Shown here: in pieces, positions 32,630 through 40,204 of the stretch
How positions within the stretch are numbered: the stretch's first letter is position 1
How the letters are laid out: each line of letters begins with the position of its first letter
From: an uncultured Prevotellaceae bacterium
Lineage (GTDB): Bacteria > Bacteroidota > Bacteroidia > Bacteroidales > Bacteroidaceae
Direction of reading: 5' to 3'
Assembly (NCBI GenBank): GCA_900318815.1
Contig: ONMA01000007.1
Span: 1-64,000, forward strand
Length of the DNA stretch: 64,000 nt
Position numbers and translations under genes: made by a program
The notes under the pieces: model-generated
Told to the model about the DNA's origin: nothing
The model's database searches: none
Seen by the model: the letters and a program-made list of their open reading frames with translations, nothing else

Positions 32630-34486
32630 ATGAAAAGATTCCTTCTATCAGCATTACCACTTGTAATCAGTCTCTTATCATTTAGCGCATTACGCGCTGA
32701 GGACGGCAGCCGGCTCTGGTTGCCGTCCGACACTTCTGTTTTCAAGTCGCTCACCCTGCGACTCGACAACAGCATGCCCGCCGACGACGGCTACCGCATC
32801 AACGGCAATATGGTGACGGCACGCACCCAGCAGGGCCTGCTCTATGGCCGCTATGCCTGGCTGCGCGGCGAACAGGGCGAGTCGCATCCCTACTTCAGCC
32901 TGCGCATCCTGAACCATTGGGACAACCTCGATGGCTCCATCGAGCGTGGCTATGCCGGCCCCAGCATCTTCTGGGCCGAAGGGGTTGAGGGCTTCCCGGG
33001 AGGTACGTCGACGATTACGCGCTATGCCGAGGCGTGCGCCTCCATCGGCATCAACGGCTCGGTGCTCAACAACGTGAATGCCTCGCCTAAGATGCTCACG
33101 CGCGCGTATCTGCTGAAGGTAAAGACGATTGCCGACCTACTGCGTCCCTGGGGCATCAAGGTCTACCTGTCGGTGAACTTCGGTTCGCCCAAGGCTCTCG
33201 GTGCCACGAAGACCGCCGACCCGCTCGACCGCAACGTGCAGCGCTGGTGGCAGCGCAAGGCACAGGAAATCTACAAGCTGATTCCCGACTTCGGCGGCTT
33301 CCTCGTGAAGGCCAACTCGGAAGGACAGCCCGGCCCGTTCGACTACGGGCGCAGTCATGCCGACGGAGCCAACATGCTGGCCGACGCGCTGAAGCCTTTC
33401 GGCGGTATCGTGATGTGGCGATCCTTCGTCTACGGGGCCAAGCACAAGGGCGAGGACCGCGTGATGCAGGCCGTGAGCGAGTTTGCCGGACTCGACGGAC
33501 AGTTCCGCGACAACGTCATCCTGCAGTCGAAGAACGGCCCGCTCGACTTCCAACCCCGCGAGCCTTACGCTCCTATCTTCGACCAGATGAAGAAGACCAC
33601 ACAGATGGCCGAGCTGCAGATTACCCAGGAGTACCTGGGGCAGGGCGAGCATCTGGCCTACCTCGCCCCTATGTGGAAGGAGTTCTTCTCGTTTGTGGCT
33701 CCCTCCAAGCTGAAGGGTATTGCCGGTGTGGCCAACGTGGGACTCGACCGCAACTGGTGCGGCCACCACTTTGCTCAGGCCAACTGGTACGCCTTCGGAC
33801 GCCTGGCCTGGAACCCAGCCCTGTCGTCGGAAGAGATAGCCAAGGAGTGGCTGAAGCAGACGTTCTTCTATGGTGAAAACTCTCCTCTCTCCTCTCTCCA
33901 CTCTCCACTCTCCTCTCTCCTCAGCATGATGCTCCGTTCGCGCGAAGCCTGTGTCGACTACATGATGCCGTTGGGATTGCACCACATCTTCAAGTTCGAC
34001 CACCACATGGGTCCCGAGCCCGACGGCTTCAAGGCCGACTATCCCATTGAGTGGTGTCCCGTCTACTATCACAAGGCCGACAAGTGGGGTATCGGTTTCA
34101 ACCGTTCCACGCACAACACGGAGATGCCCGGCGCAGAAAACGGCACGGGTGCCACCCAGCAGTATCGTGAGCCTTATTGCAAGCTCTACGACAGTCCCTC
34201 CACCTGCCCTGAGCAATACCTGCTCTGGTTCCATCATCTGCCCTGGACCTACCGCATGCTCAGCGGTCGCACGCTCTGGGAGGAGCTTCAGTTCCGCTAC
34301 AACCGTGGTGTCGGCGAGATCGAGGACTTCGTGCGCATCTGGCAGGAGGCCCGTCCTTACATCGATGCCCAGCGCTGGCAGGAGGTAGATGCCAAGCTAC
34401 AGACGCATCTGCGCGATGCTCGCGAGTGGCGTGATGTCTGCCTGAAATACTTCGGCAGTTTCGCCGAGGATTCGAAGAGCAAGTAA
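32630..34486 (+). CDS. GH67 alpha-glucuronidase with an in-frame heptamer repeat
   Basis: Removes 4-O-methyl-glucuronic acid from the non-reducing end of xylo-oligosaccharides. Signal peptide (LLSALPLVISLLSFSALRA) points to the periplasm. GH67 motifs: GINGSVLNNVNASP, GGFLVKANSEGQPGPFDYGR (acid Glu), GPLDFQPREP (catalytic Asp), MAELQITQEYLGQ (catalytic Glu), MLRSREACVDYMMPLGLHHIF and FDHHMGPEPDG. At residues 417-431, just before MLRSREACVDY, the product reads SPLSSLHSPLSSLLS. It is encoded by six copies of a 7-bp unit (42 bp, hence in frame) that is intergenic filler elsewhere in the window. All catalytic parts are intact. Last gene of its operon. Confidence 0.95.
   Translation: MKRFLLSALPLVISLLSFSALRAEDGSRLWLPSDTSVFKSLTLRLDNSMPADDGYRINGNMVTARTQQGLLYGRYAWLRGEQGESHPYFSLRILNHWDNLDGSIERGYAGPSIFWAEGVEGFPGGTSTITRYAEACASIGINGSVLNNVNASPKMLTRAYLLKVKTIADLLRPWGIKVYLSVNFGSPKALGATKTADPLDRNVQRWWQRKAQEIYKLIPDFGGFLVKANSEGQPGPFDYGRSHADGANMLADALKPFGGIVMWRSFVYGAKHKGEDRVMQAVSEFAGLDGQFRDNVILQSKNGPLDFQPREPYAPIFDQMKKTTQMAELQITQEYLGQGEHLAYLAPMWKEFFSFVAPSKLKGIAGVANVGLDRNWCGHHFAQANWYAFGRLAWNPALSSEEIAKEWLKQTFFYGENSPLSSLHSPLSSLLSMMLRSREACVDYMMPLGLHHIFKFDHHMGPEPDGFKADYPIEWCPVYYHKADKWGIGFNRSTHNTEMPGAENGTGATQQYREPYCKLYDSPSTCPEQYLLWFHHLPWTYRMLSGRTLWEELQFRYNRGVGEIEDFVRIWQEARPYIDAQRWQEVDAKLQTHLRDAREWRDVCLKYFGSFAEDSKSK
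33880..33921. repeat. Heptamer tandem repeat (CTCTCCT/CTCTCCA x6) inside the GH67 gene
   Basis: Six exact 7-bp units total 42 bp, or 14 codons. The unit is the reverse complement of the AGGAGAG/TGGAGAG heptamers found between ispF and its neighbour at 2168-2246. Confidence 0.9.
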
Positions 34487-34511
34487 CAGCTTTCCCGATT
34501 TCCCCCCATTC

Positions 34512-34547
34512 ATTCCTGCGAGCCTGCACTACCAAGCTCGCAGGAAT
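34512..34547 (+). terminator. Hairpin after the GH67 operon
   Basis: Perfect 12-bp arms, ATTCCTGCGAGC and complement, around a 12-nt loop, 25 nt past the GH67 stop. No long T-run follows, so it may also be an RNA-stabilising stem. Confidence 0.6.
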
Positions 34548-34602
34548 CATTTGAATACGACAAACGGAGATTATCAATCGGTTGAAGTCAGACGAATCGA
34601 AC

Positions 34603-34989
34603 ATGAAACAGATAGAAGTAGTAGCAGCCATCATACATGATGACAAGGGCCGCATCTTCGCCACTCAGCGAGGATATGGTGAGTGGAAAGACTGGTGGGA
34701 GTTTCCCGGCGGAAAGATTGAGACTGGCGAAACGCCGGAGGAAGCACTGGTGAGGGAGATTCGCGAGGAATTGTCTGCGGAGATCAGCGTGGACAGGTTT
34801 CTTTGTACGGTGGAGTATGATTACCCGGCCTTTCATCTGACAATGCATTGCTATCTGTGTTCTCTGCTGACGGAAACGCTGCATCTGAATGAACATGAGG
34901 CGGCGAAGTGGCTGGCAAAGGATGAGTTGGACAGCGTGAAGTGGTTGCCGGCAGATTTGGAGGTGATAACAAATATCATTGGCCACTGA
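34603..34989 (+). CDS. MutT-like Nudix hydrolase
   Basis: Cytosolic pyrophosphohydrolase, probably cleaning oxidised dNTPs. The Nudix box is complete: GGKIETGETPEEALVREIREEL (read in two parts, G-x5-E-x7-RE-x2-EE). It is followed by the usual C-terminal half with W-L and W-P residues (KWLPADLEVI). I chose ATG 34603 (MKQIEVVAAIIHDD) as the start, rather than the in-frame TTG at 34582, because the family begins with this strand. At 128 aa it matches MutT. It stands alone between the GH67 operon and repeat-rich DNA. No promoter was recognised. Confidence 0.9.
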   Translation: MKQIEVVAAIIHDDKGRIFATQRGYGEWKDWWEFPGGKIETGETPEEALVREIREELSAEISVDRFLCTVEYDYPAFHLTMHCYLCSLLTETLHLNEHEAAKWLAKDELDSVKWLPADLEVITNIIGH

Positions 34990-35463
34990 GACGAATATAC
35001 TTTTCCGCCATACTTCCCCATCCTCCTCTTTTCTCACGCAGAGGCGCGGAGGCGCAGAGTTTGCGCAGAGAGACTGGTATTATATAAAAGGATGCATGGA
35101 GTAAACAGAGACAACCAGAGGCCGCTCAGCTTTGAGAACTCCATTCAACGAAAAAAACAATCGGTTTCCTCAGAAGATACCATCGGTTATCATAGAATTA
35201 ACCATCGGTTTCCTCCGTGGAAACCCTTCAAGATCCCTAATCGTCAGGTAGGATTCATCATATCGGATAGCTATGAGGTAGGGCTTAGGTAGAACTTTAG
35301 TAGAGGATAAGTAGAGGTAAAAAATCATGTTAAAAAGATTTTGGTAGAGGTAAAGATTTTGGTAGAAGTAAATTGTTGTAAACTTCATGCGGGAGGCCAT
35401 ACCCTCGCGCTTCCCTCTCCTGTATGCACTTTGAATGACGGCGGTGTAATCCCACCAGATGTA
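34990..35463. other. Non-coding stretch with low-complexity repeats
   Basis: It holds a GCAGAGGCGCGGAGGCGCAG tract (35038-35070), repeated ATCGGTTTCCTC (near 35160 and 35204) and TTTTGGTAGAGGTAAAGA-like direct repeats (35340-35370). Two short frames (35092-35292 plus, 35170-35400 minus) are made of these repeats and look spurious. Confidence 0.6.
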
Positions 35464-35664
35464 TTACCTACGTTTGAAGTCTTTCAGGTCTTCGTCTAAA
35501 TCAAGCGCGAACTTCTCTGATGACAGGAAGTGATACTCTCCTTCGCTATCGCTGATGACGAACGAGGGTCTTGTCAAGAACATCGCATCGGCCAATGCTT
35601 TGCCATAAACATTTTTGGCAAAGTCAAAGGTTCCTTTCTCGGTCTGCTTGATTCCCTCTGTCAT
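35464..35664 (-). CDS. Hypothetical 66-residue protein
   Basis: The product begins MTEGIKQTEKGTFDF and ends in an acidic-basic tail (LDEDLKDFKRR). I do not recognise a family. It follows, by 12 bp and on the same strand, a 54-codon frame that looks like the end of a PD-(D/E)XK transposase-like protein. It may be a real small gene or part of a decayed element. Confidence 0.4.
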   Translation of the reverse strand: MTEGIKQTEKGTFDFAKNVYGKALADAMFLTRPSFVISDSEGEYHFLSSEKFALDLDEDLKDFKRR

Positions 35665-35676
35665 GATGGGCTATAG

Positions 35677-35841
35677 TTATGATAAAATGTTCTTTACTTC
35701 ATCAACGGTCAGGGCTATTCCCTGTGCAATCTGCTCCATCGTCAGCCCCATTGCATGTAGACGATGTGCGGTATCAATCTTTTCTTTTTGGACTCCTTCT
35801 TCTTTCCCTCTGCGTTCTGCTGAATTGATAATATTGTTCAT
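35677..35841 (-). pseudogene. C-terminal remnant of an Rpn/PD-(D/E)XK-family protein
   Basis: The minus strand encodes MNNIINSAERRGKEEGVQ...DTAHRLHAMGLTMEQIAQG...VDEVKNILS, 54 residues. A charged KEEG linker followed by a helix-turn-helix-like MGLTxEQIAxxxxLTxDEV is the usual C-terminus of Bacteroidota Rpn-type nucleases/transposase-like proteins. The nuclease domain expected upstream is missing, so I call it a remnant. A short antitoxin-like gene is the alternative. Confidence 0.5.
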
Positions 35842-35881
35842 ATCTCTATAATGTTTTAAGTTTCTTCTTTTTTTTATGATA

Positions 35882-36166
35882 TTACAAATTCGAGTCTATC
35901 AACGTGCGGAACTGACGGATACCCTGATGGTTGTTGTCGAGAGCCACTTCTTGGTCGTTTGGTTGTTTGGTCGTTTGGTTGTTTGGGGAAGTAACTTGTC
36001 CTAAACGACTAAAACGACAAATCTCCTAAACAACAAGATTTATTAAAGCGAGCCAAAGCAAGGTTGCGCCATACTGTTGGTGGCACTTAGCAATCTTGTC
36101 GTAGGCCATCTGCACACGACCGCCCAACTCTGGCAGTATCATCACCTTGATATATTCATTCGTATT
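35882..36166 (-). pseudogene. Gutted DUF5107 gene with an octamer tract in the middle
   Basis: The upstream part (36026-36166, minus) reads NEYIKVMILPELGGRVQMAYDKI, the hallmark of the N-terminal DUF5107 domain found in polysaccharide-locus proteins with TPR tails. It then loses similarity and stops. The downstream part (35882-35953) reads EVALDNNHQGIRQF...DSNL-stop, plausible as the last TPR helix of such a protein. Between them lies only an octamer repeat tract, so the central coding part, expected to be over 2 kb, is gone. The C-terminal assignment is weaker than the N-terminal one. Confidence 0.5.
35951..36025. repeat. TTTGGTCG/TTTGGTTG octamer tract at a gene deletion junction
   Basis: Five TTTGGTYG-type octamers followed by inverted-sense units (CCTAAACGACTAAAACGAC). 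It is the same octamer family as at 757-904 and 1348-1592. Confidence 0.85.
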
Positions 36167-36802
36167 TTAATACCCGAGGTTCTCGCCTACCAGCACAACC
36201 GTATGACGGCCCCGGGGGGAGTTTCTGAGGAAGTGGACGTAGTTGCAGATGGATTCGGGGGAGTTGCAGTTATGGCAGATGCCGTCGTGCTGGCACGGGG
36301 TGTTGATGTCGAAGCGGGCGGCATTGATGGGCGAAGCTGTTCCTCTTACCCTTGACAGAGCTGCCTCCACCGTCTGAGCCACCTTGTTCAGGCCGATGAC
36401 GAAGATGACTTTCTTCGGTCCCCAGGTGATGGCTGCCACGCGGTTGCCGTTGCCGTCGATGTTCACGATGACACCATCCTCTGAGATGGCGTTGGCACTG
36501 GTGAGGTAAACGTCGGCTGAGAAGGCCCTGAGATACATGTCCTGCTTTTCCTCCGGGGTTGTCACGAGGTCGCGGTCGAGCACTTCCAAGGACGCGCGGC
36601 TTCGGAGATAGTCGGGAATGCCCAGGTCTCTTACCGTCATGGAGCCTCCCCAGGTTACTGAACTGCCATCGGCAATGAGTTCAGATACTTTTCTTACTGC
36701 CTCCTCGCCCGTTGGGCAATAGAAGGCTTCGATGTGGCGTCGCTGCAGGTTCTTGATCATTGTCCTGGCGATGCGTTCGTTTCTTTCTTGTTGTGGTTTC
36801 AT
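36167..36802 (-). CDS. LUD-domain (LutC/YkgG-like) protein
   Basis: A 211-residue cytosolic protein of the LUD/DUF162 family. Characteristic parts are GSSVTWGGSMTVRDLGI (about 46-62), LTSANAISEDGVIVNIDGNGNRVAAITWGPKKVIFVIGLNK (read across about 100-140, the most conserved block) and a C-terminal CxxxGICHNCNSPESIC cysteine cluster. Multi-gene lut operons oxidise lactate, but here the gene stands only with a GNAT acetyltransferase 4 bp upstream. Its substrate is therefore unknown. The stop codon abuts the DUF5107 remnant. Confidence 0.88.
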   Translation of the reverse strand: MKPQQERNERIARTMIKNLQRRHIEAFYCPTGEEAVRKVSELIADGSSVTWGGSMTVRDLGIPDYLRSRASLEVLDRDLVTTPEEKQDMYLRAFSADVYLTSANAISEDGVIVNIDGNGNRVAAITWGPKKVIFVIGLNKVAQTVEAALSRVRGTASPINAARFDINTPCQHDGICHNCNSPESICNYVHFLRNSPRGRHTVVLVGENLGY

Positions 36803-36806
36803 TCCG

Positions 36807-37277
36807 TTACAGAATTTGTTCCATCGTAGTCTTTTGTATTTGCATGCCCATGTTCTTGTAGAAACTGAGGGCGGGAGCGTTGCCCTCCCACACGTTCAGG
36901 GTGATGTTATGGAAGCCCTCAGACTGGGCATAGCTGCGGACGAACGTATACAGGTCCTTGCCTACGTGCTTGCCGCGCTCATTTTCGTCTACGCAAATAT
37001 CGTCGATGTAGAGCGTCTTCACGTCCTGTAGCAGCAGGTGGTCTCTCACCTCGGTAATCTGGCAGAACGCATAGCCCAGCACCTTTCCCTCGTCGGGGTC
37101 GACGCAGACGAAGATGGGCTTGTTGTCATCGTCGAGCATGTCGCAAAGTTCCTGCGCGTCGTACTTGGTGGTGTTGGGTTTGAACAGGTCGGGACGAATC
37201 TCATAATGCACCATGTTCACCTGGTGCAGCAGTCCGATGATGGACTGAATGTCGGTTTTGTTTGCTTTCCTAATCAT
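36807..37277 (-). CDS. GNAT-family N-acetyltransferase
   Basis: A 156-residue acetyl-CoA-dependent transferase. Motif A of the GNAT fold is visible as LYIDDICVDENERGKHVGKDLYTFV (the R/K-x-x-G-x-G/A pantetheine-binding loop), followed by ITLNVWEGNAPALSFYKNMGM (motif B). I set the start at 37277 (MIRKANKTDIQSII). The longer open frame upstream is translated repeat DNA beyond the promoter and should be discarded. It is the first gene of a two-gene unit with the LUD gene. Substrate unknown. Confidence 0.9.
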   Translation of the reverse strand: MIRKANKTDIQSIIGLLHQVNMVHYEIRPDLFKPNTTKYDAQELCDMLDDDNKPIFVCVDPDEGKVLGYAFCQITEVRDHLLLQDVKTLYIDDICVDENERGKHVGKDLYTFVRSYAQSEGFHNITLNVWEGNAPALSFYKNMGMQIQKTTMEQIL

Positions 37278-37317
37278 AGTTTCTTGTTGTATTTTCGGCA
37301 AAATTACGAAAAACGTC

Positions 37318-37326
37318 GCAAATATA
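37318..37326 (-). promoter_or_regulatory. -7 box of the GNAT-LUD unit
   Basis: The minus strand reads TATATTTGC, 40 nt before the GNAT start at 37277. This supports the short form of the gene. Confidence 0.6.
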
Positions 37327-37349
37327 AGCAGAATTGCCCGAAAAAAAAC

Positions 37350-37740
37350 GAATTGCGATTGAAAGACGCTGAAAGCGTCACCTCTCAATAGCCGTAGGTC
37401 GGTACGACCTGCGGATAGAAAGTGAGAAAATACATCGACCCTGAAGGGGTCGCCCAATACTCGGTGTTGGGGCACTCTCATTCCCGAGCTACGCTCGCCT
37501 ACCCGTAGCCTTTCAGAGTGCTTTCCCCTCCCTTGTCTACTGTCCGCAGGTCGTACCGACCTACGGCTATCGAGGGGCGACGCTTCCAGCGTCGATGTTA
37601 CCATTGACCTGCTATCCGCAGGTCGTACCGACCTACGGCTATTGAGAGGCGACGCTTCCAGCGTCGATGTTACCATTGACCCGCTATCCGCAGGTCGTGC
37701 CGACCTACGGCTATTGAGAGGCGACGCTTCCAGCGTCGAT
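37350..37740. repeat. REP-like palindromic array, three 72-bp direct copies plus one inverted copy
   Basis: Units join two palindromes, CCGCAGGTCGTACCGACCTACGG and GAGGCGACGCTTCCAGCGTC (each shown in part). Direct copies begin at 37544, 37616 and 37688, exactly 72 bp apart. An inverted copy lies at 37350-37415, giving a BIME/REPIN-like layout. About 40 bp (GACGCTGAAAGCGTCACCTC plus flanks) is nearly identical to 62080-62118. Confidence 0.9.
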
Positions 37741-37848
37741 TGATGCCAAGGATGTCGATATATATAAATTGATGCCATGGATGTCGGTATATATAATAAG
37801 GTGCAAATGGATAAACGTAAAGGGGGAAAGATGCTTTTAAACTATTTT

Positions 37849-37903
37849 TACTTAAACAATGTTTAAGTATTTCAGCACGAAAGTCTACTTTTCATACTTT
37901 CGC
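37849..37903 (+). promoter_or_regulatory. Palindrome and -7-like box upstream of the secreted-protein cluster
   Basis: TACTTAAAC-AAT-GTTTAAGTA (37849-37869) is a perfect 9-bp inverted repeat, a candidate operator. It is followed by TACTTTCGC (37895-37903), a near match to TAnnTTTGC, 43 nt before the start codon. Confidence 0.5.
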
Positions 37904-37945
37904 TGCTTGGACGTTAACCACCCCTAAATTAATCCAATTTCTACA

Positions 37946-39784
37946 ATGAAACATTATTTTTTAAAGAAATTTTCACTTGCTTTTCTATTGATGGCAATGT
38001 GTGGAATTATGTCCGCAAGAGCGGAAGAATCAGTAAGTTTGTTATTCTTTAGTGAGGCATGTGGCGGCACAGGCATTGCCGACGACGGAGTGCAATGGAC
38101 GGTGACATCGGATGCCGATGAGTCTATATTTGACCAAACACGAGGCGTGCATTACGGTTCTGGCACGATGAAAGTGTCGTATGTCAAGCTGACTACAGCC
38201 GACATCACCGGCACCATCACGAAGATTGTGGTGAATGCCAGTGGAGTCTCTTCGCCCTCGCTGAGCGTGAAAGTGGGTGGAGCGGCCTTTGGCACTACCT
38301 ACACGGAGCTAACAAACCAAAATGCGGCCTTCACCTTTACGGGGTCTGCCTCTGGCGACATTGAAGTCCTGCTGTCGAAATCGAAGAAAGCAACAGGTGC
38401 CCTCTATGTGAGGAGCGTAGCCGTGACCTGCGGAACGCCGGAGGCGGTGGCGACGCACACCGTGAGCTGGAGTGTGAACGGAGTCATCACGTCGACGGGC
38501 GAATATGCGGAAGGCGCCAACATCCCTTTCCCCAACAATCCAGGCAGTATCGACGGGAAAGTGTTCATGGGATGGTCGGCAGCGGCCATCCCTGTTGCTA
38601 CCGACACGAAGCCTACGCTGATTACGCAGGCCACGATGGGCAATAGCGACGTGACCTACTATGCAGTGTTTGCCACGGTCACCGAGGGTATACAGACATC
38701 GGCCACCGATGTACTCACAGCCGATCTTATTGGCATCAGCAACAAGGGGAGCTATTACAACTGGTCGAACAAAACGACAGGAAACTCCTCGGCCGTATAT
38801 GCCGGCAATAGTGCAAGGAGCCAAAACGACGGCATACAGCTCAGAGCCACAAGCCCAAGCGGCATCGTGACCACCACCTCGGGCGGCAAACTGAAGAAAG
38901 TAGCCGTGGAATGGGAGGCTGTGACAACAGCAGGCCGCACGTTAGAGGTCTATGGTCTGAACAAGGCTTACGCATCGTCTGAAGACTTGTACAAGAGTTC
39001 GGCATCGACCAAAGGGCAGAAGCTCGGCGAGATAGTCAAGGGCACCAGTACCGAACTGGAGATAGATGGCGATTACAAGTACGTAGGCTTGCGCTCTGCT
39101 GATAAAGCCATGTTCCTGGCAAGCATCTCCATCACGTGGGATGGCATTGTTGCCGACAGCTACTCGGACTACTGTACCCTTGTTGGAGAGCCAGTCTTTA
39201 CGGATGTGAAAGCCTCGATAGGGTCGGCAGGCCTGGCCACGTTCTCCAGTACCTACGCGCTCGACTTCACTAATGTAAGTACAATAGCCGCCTATACGGC
39301 AGCCGAACAGGGTGGAGCGATTGTCTTCACCCGTATTTATCAGGTGCCTGCCAATACCGGCCTGTTGCTTCGCAATGCGCTGGGCGAGGAGGCCGGAGCC
39401 GTGGGGCCAGTGTCCATCCCTGTTGCGAGCGATGCTGAGGCTGTGGACAATAATGCGCTGGTGGCCGTAGGCGAAACCATTGAAGCCCTGCCTTCGGTCG
39501 ACGGCAACTGGCACAACTACATCCTAAACAATCACAGCGTCTACGGGCTGGGATTCTTCCAGGCCAACAACCAGCGGGTAGCGGCCGGCAAGGCTTATCT
39601 GCGCACGTATGATTCGGCTCCGCGTTTCTACATTGATTTTGAAGGCACCACGACGGCCATACCGAATGGCGTTGGGGATTGCGACCCGGTAGAAACCATC
39701 TACAACCTGAATGGCCAGCGCGTGAAACAACCGGGCAAAGGATGTCTCTATATTGTGGGAGGCAAAAAGATGATGGTCAGATAA
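37946..39784 (+). CDS. Large secreted protein with InlB-type repeat and short C-terminal sorting-like motif
   Basis: A signal peptide (FSLAFLLMAMCGIMSARA) is followed by a roughly 130-residue beta-rich region, then a unit ending GKVFMGWSAAAIP...DVTYYAVFA (about 178-245). That pattern is typical of InlB B-repeats (Listeria-Bacteroides repeat). A second beta-rich region leads to the C-terminus ETIYNLNGQRVKQPGKGCLYIVGGKKMMVR (read in two parts). The ending resembles the short sorting-like tails seen in the neighbouring long gene and in CotH, so the protein may leave by the type IX system; this is inference. No enzyme motif. It is followed by a small peptide gene of the MKKxYxxPxT family. Confidence 0.75.
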   Translation: MKHYFLKKFSLAFLLMAMCGIMSARAEESVSLLFFSEACGGTGIADDGVQWTVTSDADESIFDQTRGVHYGSGTMKVSYVKLTTADITGTITKIVVNASGVSSPSLSVKVGGAAFGTTYTELTNQNAAFTFTGSASGDIEVLLSKSKKATGALYVRSVAVTCGTPEAVATHTVSWSVNGVITSTGEYAEGANIPFPNNPGSIDGKVFMGWSAAAIPVATDTKPTLITQATMGNSDVTYYAVFATVTEGIQTSATDVLTADLIGISNKGSYYNWSNKTTGNSSAVYAGNSARSQNDGIQLRATSPSGIVTTTSGGKLKKVAVEWEAVTTAGRTLEVYGLNKAYASSEDLYKSSASTKGQKLGEIVKGTSTELEIDGDYKYVGLRSADKAMFLASISITWDGIVADSYSDYCTLVGEPVFTDVKASIGSAGLATFSSTYALDFTNVSTIAAYTAAEQGGAIVFTRIYQVPANTGLLLRNALGEEAGAVGPVSIPVASDAEAVDNNALVAVGETIEALPSVDGNWHNYILNNHSVYGLGFFQANNQRVAAGKAYLRTYDSAPRFYIDFEGTTTAIPNGVGDCDPVETIYNLNGQRVKQPGKGCLYIVGGKKMMVR

Positions 39785-39968
39785 AGAAATCCTGATCAGT
39801 CTTACGTAAAAAAAACTTTCAACAAGTACTGTCTTTTATAAGTTTTTCTGTTCGTACCAGGAATTAGGGGTGGGGGTATTGACAGAACGGGTAATCGTGT
39901 CTTCTTTTTTATGAAGATGCGGACAGTAGCTTTTGAATCAACAACAACAAATTAATAAATGAAACATT

Positions 39969-40184
39969 ATGAAAAAGAATTATATTACACCGCACACGTC
40001 GTGTGTCGGTATCGTTGGTGATGCAGTATTGACAATGGGATCACTTGAGCTCTTCGATGAGATGGGAACAGGAACGCCCTACGAGGAACCTGCTGAAAGC
40101 GAGGCTCTTTCGCGGAAGAACCGCAATAATGACATCTGGGACGATGAAGAGCTGGAAGATGAGGGCTTCGGTTATGGTTTTTAA
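39969..40184 (+). CDS. Small MKKxYxxPxT-family peptide
   Basis: A 71-residue product starting MKKNYITPHTSCVGIVGD and ending in a very acidic tail (DDEELEDEGFGYGF). There is no signal peptide. Its N-terminus matches the second small gene of this cluster (MKKEYVVPKTAVVHVGVI), so they form one family. It lies 20 bp before the next large secreted gene. Conserved head, variable acidic tail and repeated pairing with a secreted protein are suggestive of a precursor peptide or a secretion partner, but no function is known to me. Confidence 0.65.
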   Translation: MKKNYITPHTSCVGIVGDAVLTMGSLELFDEMGTGTPYEEPAESEALSRKNRNNDIWDDEELEDEGFGYGF

Positions 40185-40204
40185 CTTTTAAACATTATAT
40201 TATT

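Noticed and set aside
35092-35400. Two short frames (66 and 76 codons) on opposite strands
   Set aside because: They overlap each other, consist of local direct repeats and show no family resemblance.
36807-37778. A 323-residue form of the GNAT protein
   Set aside because: The extra 167 N-terminal residues translate REP-like repeats lying upstream of the promoter box at 37318. The conserved fold starts at 37277.
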